Source: Cutaneotrichosporon cavernicola (Eukaryota; Basidiomycota; Tremellomycetes; Trichosporonales; Trichosporonaceae). Taken from it: a stretch of 64,000 nucleotides of DNA. The notes under the pieces were generated by a model. The model worked only from the letters and a program-made list of their open reading frames with translations. It searched no databases and had not been told where the DNA came from. This document shows positions 46,683 through 57,606 of this stretch, piece after piece; position 1 is the stretch's first letter, and each line of letters begins with the position of its first letter. The stretch is from the NCBI RefSeq assembly GCF_030864355.1, contig NC_083396.1, positions 248,001-312,000 of the forward strand, in the 5' to 3' direction. The position numbers were made by a program, and so were the translations under genes.

Positions 46683-48477
46683 CTACTTCGCGGGCTGGGC
46701 CTGGGCCTGCTCCGCCGGCGGGGCGCCGGCGCTAGGCGCACCTGGGGCATGCTCGCCGCCCATGCCAAACATGCCCTTGATCCCTGCCTTCATCTCGGCC
46801 ATCTGGCGCTCCTTGTCCTCCTCGATCATCCTGAGTATGTTAGCAAGGTGTGGATCGGAAGTGGTGGAGGTCTGGAGCCACCGTGTACTGTGGACCCATA
46901 GCCAGACATCCGGCGAGCCTTGCGCACGCGCCAACTCGCAGGTGACTCACTTCATAATTTCGGCGCCGTGCTCCTTGTAGTACTTCTGCTCCTCCTCGTA
47001 CATGCGCTGAGCCTGCTGACGCTTGATCTCGAGGTACGTCATAGGCTGCTTGGGGCGCGGCGCCTGCTGTCAGCTCATCCTTCTCCGAACTCACCGAGGA
47101 TGAACCCCCAAACACGCTCGAGAGCGACCAGCCGCCGCCCGAGCCGGTGGGGTGGTTACGCTCCCACTCAGCGATCGCAGCGTCTTTGGCCTCGGCCTCC
47201 TTCTTCGCATACTCGCGGGGGATGTCCTTGCCCGCGTAGTGCTTCAGGACAGGGCGTACGTCGGCCGGCTGGAAGATACCGATGGCTGATGTTAGCTACC
47301 TCAGCACTTGAGCACGTACACTCAAGGAAAGGAATCATCTCTACCAGTCCGCGGTCACCCTTGCTGCCGTTCCATGGCTTGAGGATAATGGCGTTGTCGG
47401 GCTGCAGAGACGCGTGCTCCGCGTTCGTGTCGAGCATGACGACCTTGGAGAGATCGCGGTTGAGGTACGTGAGGTCCTTGACGATGTGGCCATCGACGTA
47501 GCGAGTTGCGTCACGGAACAGCTTGTAGGGCAGGTAGAGGGTCATGGGGTCGAGCTTCTCGGCGACGGGGAGGGCGGTCTGAAGTCAGCTAGCTGGTTCG
47601 GAAACGTCTCAGCTGGGAAGAGGGAACTCACGTAGACAGGCTGCGCGGAGAAGACAACAATCTCGTAGAACTGGCTCAGGTAGGCGAGGAAATAGTCGAC
47701 CCCCGGGCGCTTAGCGGTCCGCCATCCGTTCTGGCGGTCCCACGTCGAGTGAACGAGCAAGTCCTCAATGTCCACCAGCAGCGTGTACGGGCGCTGGTGG
47801 GGAGGCGGGAGAGGGTCTGGGAGGAGCTTGGTGAACGCAGGCTTGGAGAAGATGTCGGTGAGCTCGCCGACGTTGTTCTTGAAATTCTCGAGCGGGTTAC
47901 CACCCTTCTCCTTGCCGTCCTGGTTACCAAGGTAGTACGCAGCACCGACACCACCGATGAGCAGCGACACCATGCCGAGGCGCGACATGAAGCGGCGCTG
48001 CCTCTCAATGCTCGACACGTACTCGGGGCGCTTCTTGCCACCTGCCCTCTTCTTGTCTCCCTCCTTCTCCTTGCCCTCCTTGGGCTGCTCAATGAACGGA
48101 ACGTTCGCCTCCGGGTCAATATCCAGCGAGGGAAGCTTAGACAGGTCCGGCTTGTCAGGGATCTCGTCCACCTCCTCGACAGGAGCCGCCGGCTCAGATG
48201 GCGCGGCCTTAGACGGCTCAGGGGCAGGCTCAGTCGCCAGTGTAGGTTTGGCGTCCTTGGGGTTGCTCGCTGGCTGCTCGGCAGGAGAGGGCTGCTTTGG
48301 GGCCTCGGGCGGGGGAGGAGGTGAGGTCGCCTTCGGCGTGTTCACATCGTCAGGCTTGGAAGTCGAGCCGTCCGCCTTCTTGATGCGGATGTACGCAGGT
48401 GCACTCCTGGAAATGGGGCGTGCCATGAGCGGCACATTGCGGGCAGCAAGAAGCCGCACGGTCGAGGTACGCAGCAT
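46683..48477 (-). CDS. TIM50: TIM50, presequence receptor of the TIM23 translocase
   Basis: Exons 48477-47632, 47578-47320, 47285-47095, 47063-46951 and 46830-46683 give 518 aa. An Arg-rich presequence and a Pro/Ala/Glu-rich stretch precede one membrane helix (about 169-184, [16 protein letters not shown]) and the FCP1-like intermembrane-space domain ([56 protein letters not shown]). TIM50 hands preproteins from the outer-membrane TOM complex to TIM23. The C-terminus, with a long Lys/Glu helix and an Ala/Gln/Pro tail ending AQAQPAK, is longer than in yeast (476 aa). One intron is 31 nt and another 34 nt. Confidence 0.95.
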
Positions 48478-48617
48478 GGTTGTTAAAGAAGGTGGTGAGT
48501 AGTCGTCAAAGTCAAAGACGTCAGGTGGCCGAGATCGTTCGCCGCTCGTTGGCTTGGATCTGGAGAAACCCGAGCCGAACAATTTGGTTCCGACTTGACA
48601 TATGCTGAAGCAAAAGC

Positions 48618-48623
48618 AAAAAA
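48618..48623 (-). terminator. RNA polymerase III terminator (T6) of tRNA-Met
   Basis: Six T on the minus strand, five bases after the tRNA 3' end. Confidence 0.8.
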
Positions 48624-48628
48624 GATGT

Positions 48629-48698
48629 GCCCCCACTCAGAATCGAACTGAGGGCTAGAGATTATGAGACTCACGTGTTACCATTACACCATAGGGGC
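48629..48698 (-). tRNA. tRNA-Met (CAU), elongator type
   Basis: Reading the minus strand, GCCCCTA pairs with TGGGGGC (acceptor stem, one G-U pair), GTGT/ACAC makes the D stem, and CTCAG-TTCGATT-CTGAG is a perfect T arm. The anticodon loop CTCATAA puts CAT at 34-36 with T at 33 and A at 37. The anticodon stem has T-T oppositions at 27/43 and 31/39; the latter also occurs in yeast elongator tRNA-Met. No intron; 70 nt before CCA addition, discriminator A at 48628. A T6 terminator follows. The B-box GTTCGATTC is intact. Confidence 0.9.
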
Positions 48699-49038
48699 AT
48701 CTTATTTCTGTCATCCTTAGCTGTTACATGATCTGATGGTTGAGAATCTAATTTGATGCAGCGGTCTCAGGAATGGTCCTACACAGATTCTATGCACCCA
48801 GAGTGATGCAGAACACGGTATAATATTCTCTCAAGGGCTCTGAGCTCTTCTCTAATATCAGAATCGCTACAATGTCGGGAAGTCGTAAAGGAGGTACTAA
48901 CCTCAATTCCGTTCCGTTTTCTCCCAGAACCTTCTCGCCCCCAGGTGGAACAGTGGAGGAGGTGGAGGCGTGGTGGAGGTGTTCATGCCAGCATGACGCG
49001 TTGCGCTCATTCTCAACATCTCTCCATCGCACACCACC
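48699..49038. other. Spacer between tRNA-Met and the cofactor B gene
   Basis: 340 bp, no gene seen. It includes the tRNA 5' flank and the promoter of the next gene; a T/C-rich stretch at 48905-49035 precedes the start codon. Confidence 0.5.
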
Positions 49039-50209
49039 ATGCCTCTCCTCAGCGTCTTCGTCCTGTCGTCCAATACGGGTGGCGAGCGCCGCCTCCATTC
49101 TGATCTCACGGTCGCGCAGCTCAAGGTGGGTGCTGCTTGGCGTCGGATAGCTGGGACCGCTGCCAGGGACTGCCACCAGATTAGCGGTCGAACACGACCG
49201 TGCTGTTTCTTCATCGCCTTCCTTGATGAGCTTTGCTTCTCCCTTCAACCTCCTTTGACCTCCTCTGGTGTCACTCCACCTGCTTTCGTTGAGATAGATC
49301 ATCTGCGACACCACCCGGCGCCGGCCCGCGCTGACCCCAGGACAAGCTCTTCACCGTGACGGGCATCACACCGCAGTACCAGGTCCTCTGGCTCTACCGC
49401 TCGATAGATGCGGCCGAGACCGGCGGCACGCCTATCGCCAGCCTCTCCGACGAGGTTGCGACACTCGCGAGCTACGGCGTGCAGGACATGTATTGCATCA
49501 AGGTGAGCCTCTTCCTCCGCCTGATTGAGTGCCGACTCTGGTACGCCCATGAGCTGGGCGCTGGCGCGCGAGTATCAAAAGCAGCTAGGGAATTTGGGTG
49601 GACAGCTGACGCCAGGTCGACAACACCGACCCAACAGCGCGTCCGGGCGAGTTCACCGACATCTCGGCTGTCGACAAGTTTGAGCTCACGGACTCCGAGT
49701 ACGCAGCCCGCCGCGACACCGTGCAGGCGCACCTCAAGGCGAACAAGCTGGGAAAGTACGCCGATGCGCCTGTCCCCATCGCGTTCTCACCTCCCACCGC
49801 CGTCCCGTCCGATGTGGTGGTGGGCGCTCGTTGTGAGGTGCAGGGCGAGATCGAGAGACGCGGGACGATCCGCTTCGTCGGTGAGACGACATTTGGGAAG
49901 GGCGGCGTGTGGGTTGGTGTCGAGCTTGATGAGCCCATGGGAAAGGGTGATGGGAGGTGAGTCAACACGATAAGGATAGCGGAGAGCTGAGGGAGCACGG
50001 AGGAAGATGGAAAGGGCGTAGAAAGGTCTGGAGTGAAGGAGCTGTGGGAGGCGTAGAGACACGAGGGAGAACCCGCTAACACTAGTGTCGACGGGACGCG
50101 CTACTTCCAGTGCCTGCCAAAGTATGCGTCGTTCGTGCGCGTCGACAAGGTCAAGGTCGGCGACTTTCCCGAGGAGGACCTGATGGCCGATGACGACGAC
50201 GAGATCTAA
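49039..50209 (+). CDS. ALF1: Tubulin-folding cofactor B (Alf1/TBCB)
   Basis: Exons 49039-49125, 49341-49502, 49616-49956 and 50086-50209 give 237 aa. A ubiquitin-like domain (MPLLSVFVLSSNTGGERRL to VQDMYCIKVDNT) is followed by a short helical linker (SEYAARRDTVQAHLKANKLG) and a C-terminal CAP-Gly domain with GTIRFVGETTFGKGGVWVGV, GKGDGSVDGTRYF and the acidic end MADDDDEI. The protein takes alpha-tubulin from prefoldin/CCT and, with cofactor E, helps make tubulin dimers; the C-terminal acidic EEY/DEI-like tail is autoregulatory in relatives. The CAP-Gly core is split by the last intron (129 nt). All diagnostic parts are present. Confidence 0.92.
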
Positions 50210-50525
50210 TACATGCATGTGACTAATGTGTACCCAGCCGCTGCTTTTTGGACACTCACACGTCCACTCATGCCGGTAGACATCGAGACAGCCCGTCTTA
50301 GTCCGGAGGGCTCAATGGAATCGCGACCAACACGACTTGCACGGTGAGACGTGGCCACCTACATCTCTAGGCGACCTTCCTCGCCGCTAAATCTCATAAA
50401 AATACCCAAAATCTTCCTTTTCTATTCTCCACTCTTCTCAATGCTCCATTCTCCCTCCCTCTATACAATTTCGTCTCTCCTGATACCCTTCCCACTTTCC
50501 AATTTCTCTCTCCCTGTTTCCCCCC
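50210..50525 (+). promoter_or_regulatory. Promoter and leader of the chromodomain gene
   Basis: 316 bp without coding signal; strongly T/C-rich from 50400 to 50525, as before most starts in this window. Confidence 0.45.
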
Positions 50526-53500
50526 ATGCCACCTCCTCCCTTCCTGTTCTCCTCAACCATTCGCCTTCTCATCATGCCCTTCATTCCCCCTCGGCTTGTC
50601 CGCTACGCGGCCGGTGCCACACCCCCATCCTTGCCCTCGTCGTCAGCGCCCACTGTCACACCTGCCCCACTGTTGCGAGGCGCCCCGGATACCCTGACGG
50701 ACGCTGATCCTGGTGATCCTGGTGATCCTGGTCTTCCCACTGATCCATCTAACACTGATCAGTCCGCGGCACGACTCCCCTTTCCCGCAACTCTACCACC
50801 CTCTCTACCTAGATGGTTCCCTTCACGTCATACCTCTTTCTCACTCTCTGAGCCACCCACATCCCCGACACCCTCATTCCCCCTAAGCAGGTCGCCACCA
50901 TCTACTTACCAACAGGCCGTCCAGCCATTCTCTCGTGAGGGCTTTCCCACAAAGGGGCCTGAGCCCAATCCGCACCCAGAACGGCCGCTCCAGCCCACGC
51001 TGTCGCCCCGGTCAGCGCCGTCACTCCCCGTCCCTACTGATCTGACGAGTGACGACGACCAAGTCCTAGACACCTTCTTTTCCATCACCATCCCTCGCAT
51101 AAAACAACCGCACAGCGACGAAGAGGTCACTATCCCAACAGAAGGCGCGCGCATCAAGGACGACCTTGAGGGTGCAACCGAACCATCCATCGTCGAGCGC
51201 ACTGTCACCCAGGACGCCACTGAGAGATCGTCCAAAGGGAAGAGCCTTCCCGCCGGCCACCTCTCTGGCAACACTCTCCCGGACCCAACAGTCGTCGAAG
51301 ACGTCGCCCGAGAATCCGACTGTGCCGAGGAGGCAGTTGTCGAGGAAGTCATTTGCAAGCGCATGACACCACCAGAGGAGGAGCTCGCCGTTCCCACGTA
51401 CGGACCCGTTACCCAAGAAGTCGCTGGGTCCCATTCCATGGCGGAGGACCTTGTGACGACTCGCGGAGCATTCGACATCACGAGCCCGAGCAGCAGCAAG
51501 TCTCAGGTCGTCGACGACCCTTCCTCATGGGCCAATCCTCTCCCGACGCCTCTGTATACTGTCAAGCCAACTCATTTCCTTGTGCACAGAGTGGAGGGCC
51601 ACCAACCAGAGCAGCGCTTAGAGACACTCCTACCGCCGTCCCAGACGTGCCCACCGGAAGACACGCCCCTCGTCTTTCTCCCACTCGCTCACGAGATCCC
51701 CGCCTTTGATGCTTCGCTTTCGGCGGCGTCGGTCTACAAGCCCACGACAAACTCAGATCGCCGTCTCGCGCCACCAGTGATACCTAAGAATCTCCCGACA
51801 CCCGAAGCCGAGTGCGCTACCTCCCAGCCCGTGACGTCTGACGCCCAACTCTCCGACGCAGTCCTGCAAAAGTTTAGCAAACTCGACGCCCAGGTCAATC
51901 ACCTTTACCAATTCACCCGCCAACTGGCGACAGTCTCCCGTCCCGTCTTTGAGGCGGTCTCTTCTCATGAGATGACGTTGCAACACGTCCAGTCATCCCT
52001 GTCCAAAATCCGCAAGGGCATGGATGTGATGTTCAACTCAGACTTGCCGGGGAGGGCACGTACACCGCCTAACCTAATTCCCAGTCCGCACGATCTCTAC
52101 TCTCGTTTCCCGTCTTTGAACGACCGTGTCTTCGACGGCACGCTCCCAGCCGATGACCTTGGTGTCTACATCGCGAAACCCTCCAATCGCTCCGTGGAGC
52201 TGCGGCCGGCTGGCTTTTGCAGCGGCTTGAAAGCAGCTCACGGTACCACCAGCGGAAGCCCGACGAAAGGAATCGACCACCCGACGACTGCGCAACGGCA
52301 GGCTGAGGCCGTCCTGGACCAGGAGGATGAAGAAGAGGTGCCAGTGGGCCTGACGAGACTTCTCTCTCCGCCGCTCTCCTGCAATGCCTCTCTCCTGGCC
52401 ACAAGGACGGCCAGAGCGGCAGTCGATGTTAAACGTGAGCCTGAGTCTGGACGTATCAACAAGGCTCCCGACGTCGCGACGAGCTCTGCAGAGGGGAATG
52501 CCCTCAACTTCGTGTCGGCTGCCAACTTCAGCAATGTCGAAACTTCTTCTCTCAGCAAACACAGCTATGCCACGAAGGGGCCGCTTGCGTTGCGCCTGGC
52601 CGACACCAGCAACCAGCCAACTGCTAGTGTCGCCGAGAATCCTCTCGAGTCCGAGACTGACCATTTTGACCTCGAACTGTCTGATGACGCCCTCGTCGGC
52701 CTCATGGCCTTTGGCCAGTCGTTACCTGTGCAATCCCCAAACCTCCTGTTAACCTCGAATCTTGCAGAGCCAGCCGACCCAAACCTGTTCCTCACCTTCA
52801 AGCCGACATCATTCGCTCCACCCGTCCGATCGAACCAACGTAAGATCAAGATGCTTCTCTCCTCGAACAAACAATCTTCATCCACCAAGCCGTCCCCCTC
52901 ACCTATTCCATCGTCAGCCAAGTCCTACACTGTATCGACAACGAGGCGCAACGGCGGTATCTCCGGTGCTTCGAGCGAGACTTCGAGCTCCAAGTCCCAG
53001 TCAGAGCCACCCTCCAGCCTCCAACAGAGCTCTCCCGCCACAGAAACAACAGCCAAGTCGTCACTCTTGAAGATGTGCCGGAATCCATACGCTGTGGCGG
53101 TGAGGGAGGAGCCTCCCCGTAAGCGGCGGCGAACTGAGCGCCGACACGGGATCCCTGGGCGACTCGAAAGATTGCTCGTTATGAGCAACGGGCGCCGCAT
53201 CATCAAAGAGAGCGTATGGCCCAAGTTCCCTAAGGGCTGGAATACCTGGCGGATGCTCAAGCAGGAGGTACAGTGTGATGGGGTGAGCTAGCTACATACA
53301 GCCTTGCCAAGTTGACGCTAGTGCAACGGGCGCCTTCACTACCCTTGCGCTGGGTTGACACTCGACGTGCTCTTGGTCGAGTCACCATTCTACTGCCCCG
53401 ACTGTCAATACTTAATCGCCGGTAACCTTTTCAGCTGTACGCACTGACCAAGTAGCCGATCGCGAGGACGAGATCCTTCCGGGCCCTGCGGACCGATGTG

Positions 53501-54027
53501 TGCGCCACGACTGCTGCCGGAGGTGGGTTCATCCATTCGGTTATCGTTAACCGCAGGCGCAAGCAGAAGATGGAGGTTGACGAGATGGACGACGAGGAGT
53601 ACTTCATCAAGCGGGTGATTGGGTGAGATGTCCTTTGCACGTAACGTCAGTTGACATCAGCCGCCGTGCCATCGGGCGTTTGGACCCGAACGACCGGAAT
53701 TCTGGCCGTGTCTTCGAGTATCTCGTCGAGTGGGAGGGGTATGATATGGAGGACAGCACCTGGTGAGCTGACTGGGTCCGTGCCTCAGCTGACACAAGGG
53801 AACCTGCGGGCCACATTCACCAGGATAAGGACGGCAATCGGCCGTATGTCGACAGCTTCCTGAGCGAGGCCAAGAGGGCCGAGGTAAAGCTTCGCCTGCG
53901 AGTTGCAATGCTGCCCGAGTCCCAGATCCTGGCGGTGTGGGATCCCCTGAGCGGCGAGAAGCGCAACAAGAAGGGAAAGGCCAAAGCGACGAACAGAGAG
54001 TCCGGGGAGGAGGATGACAGTTATTAG
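50526..54027 (+). CDS. Large chromodomain protein with half PHD finger
   Basis: Exons 50526-53282, 53322-53421, 53453-53522, 53557-53622, 53661-53762 and 53799-54027 give 1,107 aa; introns 31-39 nt. Residues 1 to about 850 are disordered. A basic block follows (PPRKRRRTERRHG; SVWPKFPKGWNTW), then a PHD-like half finger at about 917-947, CDGCNGRLHYPCAG and YCPDCQ, without an obvious first CxxC pair. A chromodomain at about 989-1040 keeps the aromatic-cage positions: EYFIKRVIGRR, FEYLVEWEGYDMEDSTWEP. The tail is Lys/Glu-rich. Chromodomains of this form bind methylated histone H3 tails (K9 or K27). It is not a transposon integrase: no catalytic core is present. No named family recognised. Confidence 0.82.
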
Positions 54028-54180
54028 GTGTTCACTAAGTTATCGAGATGTAAACAGAGACCCATCACTTGTGCGTGCCCTTTGGACGACGGAGCGTTGT
54101 CCATTTCAGGCACGGGCTGGAATTGAAGGGTCCGGGTCAAGAAGTTGGTGATGCAACGTGGTACATGTCAACAACACACA

Positions 54181-55374
54181 ATGTCCGAATCCAGACGCGT
54201 CGTGGTAACTGGTACGCCCCTCACCTGAATGTGCTGACTTTAGGTGCGAGTGGTCTCCTAGGCCGCGCGGTAGTGGAGGCGTTCCGCGCGCGCGGCGACG
54301 ACGTGACGGCGCTGGCACATACCCGCGTGCGCGACGGCTTCACCCCGCTGGACCTGACGGATACGAAGGCGGTCGAGGCGTTCTTTGAACGCCCAGTGGA
54401 CGTGGTAGTGCATTGTGCGGCGGAGCGGCGTCCGGACGTTGCCGAGGCGGTGAGTCCGTCCGTCCATTCTGTTGGGGGGAGGGAGGTGGGAGGGGGAGGA
54501 ACAGATGGGAAGAGTTGGGCCTAGCTGCCAGCTGACACCAGAACCCAGCCGCCGCCGAGGCAATCAACGTCGCCGTACCCGCGGTCCTGGCTTCTCTGGC
54601 TGCCAAACACGGCTTCACGCTCCTCTACCTCTCGACCGACTACGTCTTCGACGGGCGCAAGTACGTTATCTTCTGATGTAGCTGACCCAGACCACCATAT
54701 GATGCCGATAGCGAGACCCACCCGCTGCAGATGTATGGGAGGCAGAAACTCGCCGGCGAGCAGGCGATCCGTGTGGCAGGGGCACGCGCGTGCGCCCTCC
54801 GCGTGCCGGTGCTCTATGGGCGCACCGAGTTTAATGCCGAGTCGGCGGTTAATGTGTTGGTTGATGGTGAGTCTTGGTCCCGTCATCCCGTCATCTTCAC
54901 CTTCCTTCCCCTTGACTCCTCCCCTACTCAACCTCCTCCCCTCCTAGCCCCCTCCTCTTGTCCCCCACATACCACCCCGTCCGCGCCCACTCGCTCGCGC
55001 TCTCGCTCACGCTCGCAGTCGTCAAGGACCAGTCTGGCAAGAAATACACTATGGACGACTACCAGATCCGTAACCCCACGTGTGTCGAGGATGTCGCCCG
55101 TGTCCTCTTCGACCTCTCACGCACCCCCAACCTCCCCCCCATTGCGCAATATCGCAGCACAGGCAAGCCCTACACCAAGTGGGACATGACGAAGGTCATC
55201 GCAGCCGCCCTCAACCTCCCGCTCGACCACATAACGCCCTTCTCGACAAAGCCGACCAACGGCACCGAGCGGCCGTGGAACACTGAGCTCAGCATCAAAT
55301 CGCTAGAGGAGGCTGGTATCAGCACTGCCGAAGCCAAGACTTTTGAGGCCTGGTGGACAGAGTACCTCCAGTAG
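54181..55374 (+). CDS. MAT2B/RmlD-like NAD(P)-binding reductase
   Basis: Exons 54181-54211, 54244-54449, 54542-54660, 54712-54866 and 55019-55374 give 288 aa. The Rossmann motif VVVTGASGLLGRAV is rebuilt across the first intron (32 nt). Further family blocks are HCAAERRPDV, LYLSTDYVFDG, the catalytic-type YGRQK (Tyr and Lys of the SDR triad) and LRVPVLYG. This extended SDR family includes bacterial dTDP-4-dehydrorhamnose reductase and the beta subunit of methionine adenosyltransferase; fungal members are usually annotated as the latter. With YxxxK kept, either enzymatic or regulatory roles are open. ATGs at 54151 and 54165 precede the start out of frame. Confidence 0.85.
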
Positions 55375-55450
55375 ACTGATAGAGTGCATGCAACTAGTAA
55401 TACCGATCTAAGCCAACCATCCCTACGGCCCGCCTCGCTACGGTGGGCGC

Positions 55451-57606
55451 TCACTTCTTCCGCCGCGCCTCGGTCACCTTCTTGCCCTTGGCGGGCTTGG
55501 GTGCCGGCTTGGCCGGAGATGGGGTAGCACTCTCAGCGTCCCCCTTCTTGAGCTTGATCCCCTTGGTCTTGAGGAGGTGCTTGCGTTTGCTCTCGGCGAT
55601 GAGGGCTTCGTCCTCGGCCGCGTTGAACGTCGACGTGTTGGCTTCAGTGCCATCCTCTCCAACATGCACAGCAGCCTCCTCTTCTCCCTCGGTTTCCTTG
55701 GTCTTCTTGGCACGCTTCCCGACCTTGAACTTGGCGACGTAGAAGCCGTCCATGTTGTGCTTGTGGGGGTAGTAGCGGCGAGTCATGCTCAGCGACGGGT
55801 TGAAGTGCTTGCCCTCAAAGCTGGTGAAGCCAGGAACGCCAAACTCGAGGCCAGTCTCAACGAGCTTGCAGTGGGGACGCTTGCGCAGCGCATAGTCGAC
55901 CACACTCTCGTCCTCGTCGACAGTAACCGAACACGTCGAGTACACGACATACCCGCCCGTTGCGGAGTTGGCGTTGACCGAGTCGAGCGCGCACAGGATG
56001 AGCTGCTTCTGGAGGTGGGCGAGGAGCTGGAAGTCACGCTCGCTCTTGTTGACCTTGACGCTCTGGTCCTTGCTAATAACGCCAGTACCCGAGCACGGCG
56101 CGTCGAGAAGGACACGGTCGAATCCGCCAAGGACACGGGGGAACTCGCGCGCATCGTAGTTGCACACCACAACGTTCTTGCACCCCATGCGGTGCACGTT
56201 GGCCGTCAGACTCTTGGTGCGGGCCTTGTTGCTGTCGTTGGCGAACACGAGGCCCGTGTTCTGAAGCAGTGCCGAGATGTACGTCGTCTTGCCGCCGGGC
56301 GCGCTCGCCATGTCGAGGACGCGCTCTCCGGGCTGAGGGGCAAGTGCGATAACGGGGAGGAAACTGGACGCCGCCTGAAGCATGTAGTGACCGGCGAGGT
56401 ACTCTGGCGTCGCGCCGACGGGGACGGGCGACTCGAACACCTGCAAACCGACCTTGGACCATTTGCCAATCGGCTCGAGGTTGACGCCACGGTTGATGAG
56501 CGCCTGAGCAAGGTCGCGCCGGCGTGTACGCAACGTGTTGGCGCGGATGGTGACAGGGCGAGGCGACTCGTTGCTCTCGAAGAAGGCGAGCGCCTCGTCG
56601 GCCGTGAAGAGCTTCATAAGCTTGGCAACCAGGAAGTGGTTGTAACCAAAGTAGGTCGCAATGTCGTGCTCGAGCTGCACGAGGTGGTCGGAGCGGGACC
56701 TGAGGTCAACAATCTTACTGGCAAGGGATACTCACTTGCCTGGAACGCCCTTGATACCCTCGTCCTTGGCGGCAGTGCACACCTGGACCAGCCAGCGCAT
56801 GCGGTTCTCCACATCGCGCAGGCTCACACCGTGCTCGTGCTCCTCGTCGACCCCATCCACCGCGGGAAGAGTGTACCCCTCGTCGTCAAGGTCGTCCTCG
56901 AGGTTGGTCTGGATTGCGTCTTCGTCGTCCTCGTCGTCCTCCTCCATCGGCACATCCCCTCCCTCCTCGTCATCGGATGCGAACGCGCTGTCGACGTCGT
57001 CGTCGTCCATCTCATCGTCCTCGGACGGGAAACCAAAGTCGTCGTCCATCATCTCCTCGTCCTCCTCATCGCTCGGGGCAAGGTCGAGGTCGAAAGCGTG
57101 CTGTCCCGCAGGCATTTGCTCCTCGCCGTTGGCGGCGGCCTCAAACTCGTCCTCCGAGTCCGAGAAGACGAGCTCGCGCGCTGGTCCCCGCTCAATTTCG
57201 GGAGACGCAGCCTTCTTCTTCTTAGGCTTGTCGGCAGCCTTGCCCTTGGCCTTCTTGGCCTTGGGCGCAGGCATCTCCTCCTCGTCCGACCAGTCGCTGT
57301 TGTCAGCTGGAGTGGCGATATTTCGGTGACCTGAATTGCAGCAGTCTGCAGCCCGACTTACCCCTGCTCAAGTGCCTCCTCGGCGTCGCTGTCTTCGTCG
57401 ACCACATCGACAGCCTTTACTCGCTTCCTCTTCTTGGCCGGGAGCTGGGCCTTGGCCTTGATCGGCGCCGTGGCCGAGGGCTTGGCCGACGACGACTTCT
57501 TCGCGGGCTTTGAGGGCTTTTCGGCTCCACCCTTGCGGAGCTTGGCAATGTCGGCATCCGATATCGGGGCCGGAACACCCTGCTTTGTCCTTGCCTTGCG
57601 TCCCAT
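55451..57606 (-). CDS. NOP2: NOP2, 25S rRNA (cytosine-C5) methyltransferase
   Basis: Exons 57606-57362, 57296-56736 and 56699-55451 (introns 65 and 36 nt) give 684 aa. The N-terminus is Lys-rich (MGRKARTKQGVPAPISD) and then very acidic (EDDEMDDDDVDSAF; EEDDEDDEDAIQTN). The SAM-dependent RNA m5C methyltransferase domain contains LDMASAPGGKTTY, LLDAPCSGTGVISKDQSV (Cys about 470) and VVYSTCSVTVDEDESVVDY (Cys about 524); both catalytic cysteines of the family are kept. NOP2 methylates 25S rRNA in the nucleolus and is needed for 60S assembly. The C-terminal tail has a Lys/Ala/Pro-rich end. Convergent with the reductase gene. Confidence 0.96.

Noticed and set aside
48629..48698. Reading the tRNA anticodon as CTC (Glu)
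   Set aside because: Shifting the loop by one or two bases breaks the seven-base loop and the invariant T33; CAT fits position 34-36.
53070..54027. Chromodomain as part of a retrotransposon integrase (chromovirus)
   Set aside because: No reverse transcriptase, RNase H or integrase core, no long terminal repeats, and the gene has six spliced exons.
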